From: Heterodera schachtii
Taxonomy: Eukaryota > Nematoda > Chromadorea > Rhabditida > Heteroderidae
Direction: 5' to 3'
Assembly: GCA_023374025.1 (NCBI GenBank)
Contig: SIJG01000027.1
Coordinates: 493,252 to 557,251 of the forward strand
DNA length: 64,000 nucleotides
Under the pieces are notes generated by a model. That model ran no database searches, was not told where the DNA came from, and saw only the letters and a list, made by a program, of their open reading frames with translations. Of this stretch, positions 61,871 through 64,000 are shown piece by piece. The translations under genes were made by a program, and so were the position numbers. How positions within the stretch are numbered: position 1 is the stretch's first letter; each line of letters starts with the position of its first letter.

Positions 61871-64000
61871 GTTTTTAAATAACAAACAAAAATTTTCAGT
61901 TCAGATTACATATAAATTTTTATTTGGATTCAGATTATTTTCTTTAATGTTGTAAAATAAATTTAAACAATTATTTTATTGAATAAATCTTTATTTTGAT
62001 CATTAATTTTAGTGTAATATTATTACTTTAATTGCTGTTTTATTTATATTTCAAAACTTTTTTATATTTTAGGATTAAATCATGTTAAGTTGCCTTGCCC
62101 CACTTTTTTAATTTTTTAACTCAATGGAAAATATTGTGTTACAAATATTCTATATTCTACAGTAAATTTTCATTTTAGTGGTTGATTTATCCTGTAAATA
62201 GCAATATTCTTTTAAAAGATAATAAAATAAATTACAAAAATCACGTTAGTACAAATGAATAGTTTTATAGGAAAAATATATATTTATTATTATATTTTTA
62301 TTAGCAAATTAATATTGTTTTTGAGTTAAAAAATATAAACAAATTATGTCTATTAAATATAAAAAGAAAATTTGCAAATGAAAAAAAACTATTATAAATA
62401 TCTAAAAAAATAAATATTAAGTATTATTAATTTTATTTTGAAAAAAATATGTGTTGATTCTATTAAATTTTTAAATAATGATAATTTTTAATTAATTAGA
62501 CCAAAACACAAATGTTTGTTTTTTTTAGCTGAAATTTTGAAAATTAAAAAAAATGTGGCTCGTTGGTTCAAAAAATATCAAAACATTTTATTTTTAGCAT
62601 AATTAGATTTTCATAAGTACTGACTTATTTAAATGCTTTAATTCATTAATTCTAAAAATAAACTATAAATAACGTAAAGGAAAATAATCTAATGAATTAC
62701 AATTTTAGTATCAATTTGAAAAATAAAGTTAAAAAGATAAACTTATTTTACAATTCAAATTAAAAATAAAAATATATCCATTAGTTTTTTTTCGTTGTAA
62801 AATAAATGACTCGGGCTGCTAATTTTATATAAATACATATTTTTTTCTGGATTCTCCATGCTTTGAATAACATATGTAAATATTTTTATACATATTTTGG
62901 ACTTTTTCGTACATATTTCGCAATTTTTCGTACATATTTTCGTTTTTTTTTTTACATATTATGAGGATTTTTGAGAATTTATAAAAAATTTGTGAAAATT
63001 TAAAAATTTTTTTTTGAAAATGTATCCCTAAAAAATCGGGTTTCCAGAATTAAGATTACTTAAAAACATGTATATTAAAAAATTAACTGATGAAAATAAT
63101 TTATACATCCGGAAATCCCACGGACTATTTAAAATTTTCTATGTACTACTTTCATTTTGTATATTTTAAACTATTCAAAATTTTTAATATTTCACAAATG
63201 TATGTCGATTTCGGCATTTTTCCTTTCCTGGTGGAAAAAGAAATATTGGTTATCTTTTTAAAAAAATGAAGTTAATTGGGAAAAGTGAGATTCTAATTTG
63301 TTAGTTATTTTTTGCGTTTATTTTATCCAATAGTTTTCTTTTGTGCTTGCCTTTTTTGTCCATTTTTCTAACTATAATTCATTTAAACGCTTAAATTCTA
63401 TTAATATATTTGCTGTAAATTTAATTAAATAATTATTTTCAAAGGGTAAAATAAATAAATATCGCATTGTAAAATAATGAATTAATTTTGAGCTTCTGAT
63501 TGAGAATCTGAGATGTAATCTGTATGGTTTATAATTTTTAGCGAGATTTTGGCAAAATAATGTTGATTAAATGACTATAGTGATATAATTAACTTATTTA
63601 TTAATTAATTTTAATTATGAAATTTGTTTGTTTTATTCAAATGTGTATTACCGATAAATGATTTCATTTACACCGCAAATTTTGAATAAGTTGCATCTTG
63701 AGAATAATCTGTACGAAAACAAGTCCATTTTATACATTTGTATTTTTTGACTAAATTTTGGGTTGAATCGTATTTAAAAATTATTTTTTGGATAATTATT
63801 TTCGTTTCTTTTTCATTTTTTATTTTAATTAAACAGTTAAATTAATTTTTTAAATTAATTATATTAAAGTATTAGAAATAAGTTGTTTGTTTTTATTTAG
63901 GTTATTTCCTTTAATTATCGTCAAAAAATCCGGTCTAATTGCCAGCACAATTTTTATTAATCGATTAATTGCTGAAACATAAAATAAAAAATCTTTTTGA
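61871..64000. other. T-rich end of the window, no gene seen
   Basis: T-rich on the + strand apart from about 62.22-62.48 kb. Besides the array at 62875-62965 only low-complexity AT was seen. A stretch at 63004-63050 (GAAAATGTATCCCTAAAAAA, TCGGGTTTCCAGAATT) is a distant relative of the GAAAATACACCCCTAAGAAT unit. Confidence 0.55.
62875..62965 (-). repeat. AATATGTA short tandem repeats, minus strand
   Basis: Five TACATAT-type units spaced about 15-25 bp (TACATATTTTGGACTTTTTC, GTACATATTTCGCAATTTTT, CGTACATATTTTCG). On the minus strand this is the AAATATGTACRAAAA pattern of 10225-10305. Confidence 0.7.

Noticed and set aside
1..64000. tRNA, rRNA, spliced-leader RNA, telomere repeat and CRISPR searches by eye
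   Set aside because: No B-box-like GGTTCGAATCC, no SL1-like GGTTTAATTACCCAAG, no TTAGGC runs and no regularly spaced identical repeats were found.

Overview
This window is a very AT-rich (roughly four fifths A+T by eye), gene-poor piece of what is almost certainly a eukaryotic nuclear genome. No open reading frame anywhere is both long and convincing. I see no rRNA, tRNA, spliced-leader RNA, CRISPR array, bacterial operon or telomere array. What can be annotated is repetitive: foldback DNA transposons, transposon end fragments, tandem arrays, microsatellites, hairpins, and a set of eroded dispersed repeats found on both strands. The foldback elements with long AT arms look to me like plant-parasitic (root-knot or cyst type) nematode DNA. 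That is only a recollection of style, and no gene here confirms it.

Layout. 1-22.7 kb is mostly A-rich on the + strand with shorter T-rich interruptions (about 4.6-6.0, 8.6-9.5, 16.3-17.3 and 18.0-19.2 kb). 22.7-29.95 kb is T-rich. At 29.97-30.10 kb lies a cluster of GC-rich hairpins, all with a GAA loop, and the strand skew flips there. 30.1-46.5 kb is A-rich and holds the best-preserved mobile element, a 699-bp foldback transposon flanked by a 9-bp target duplication (31317-32015). It also holds GC-rich tandem repeats at 36.1-36.4 and 41.43-41.57 kb. 46.5-51.5 kb is mainly T-rich and carries two more foldback elements, a perfect 30-bp-arm hairpin at 48351-48413, and two small exon-like frames near 49.5 and 49.8 kb. 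51.5-54.3 kb is A-rich and contains the most protein-like frame of the window (51839-52048, minus strand), probably a broken exon. 54.3-57.6 kb is T-rich, 57.6-61.9 kb mixed to A-rich, and 61.9-64 kb T-rich.

Two patterns tie the window together. First, four foldback elements share terminal bases (GGTGCTRWGTC type) and a common core, so they form one transposon lineage of very different ages, with a fifth, badly decayed core near 58.1 kb. Second, at least fourteen loci share a layout of conserved AT-rich flanks around a more GC-rich, variable 30-60 nt island, followed by a C(A/G)AGATT(G/A)AAA motif. In every copy the motif lies on the A-rich strand: plus in A-rich domains, minus in T-rich ones. 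The simplest reading is that the window is an old, repeatedly inverted mosaic built from one strand-asymmetric repeat. Whether the islands are only debris or short RNA genes cannot be settled from sequence alone.
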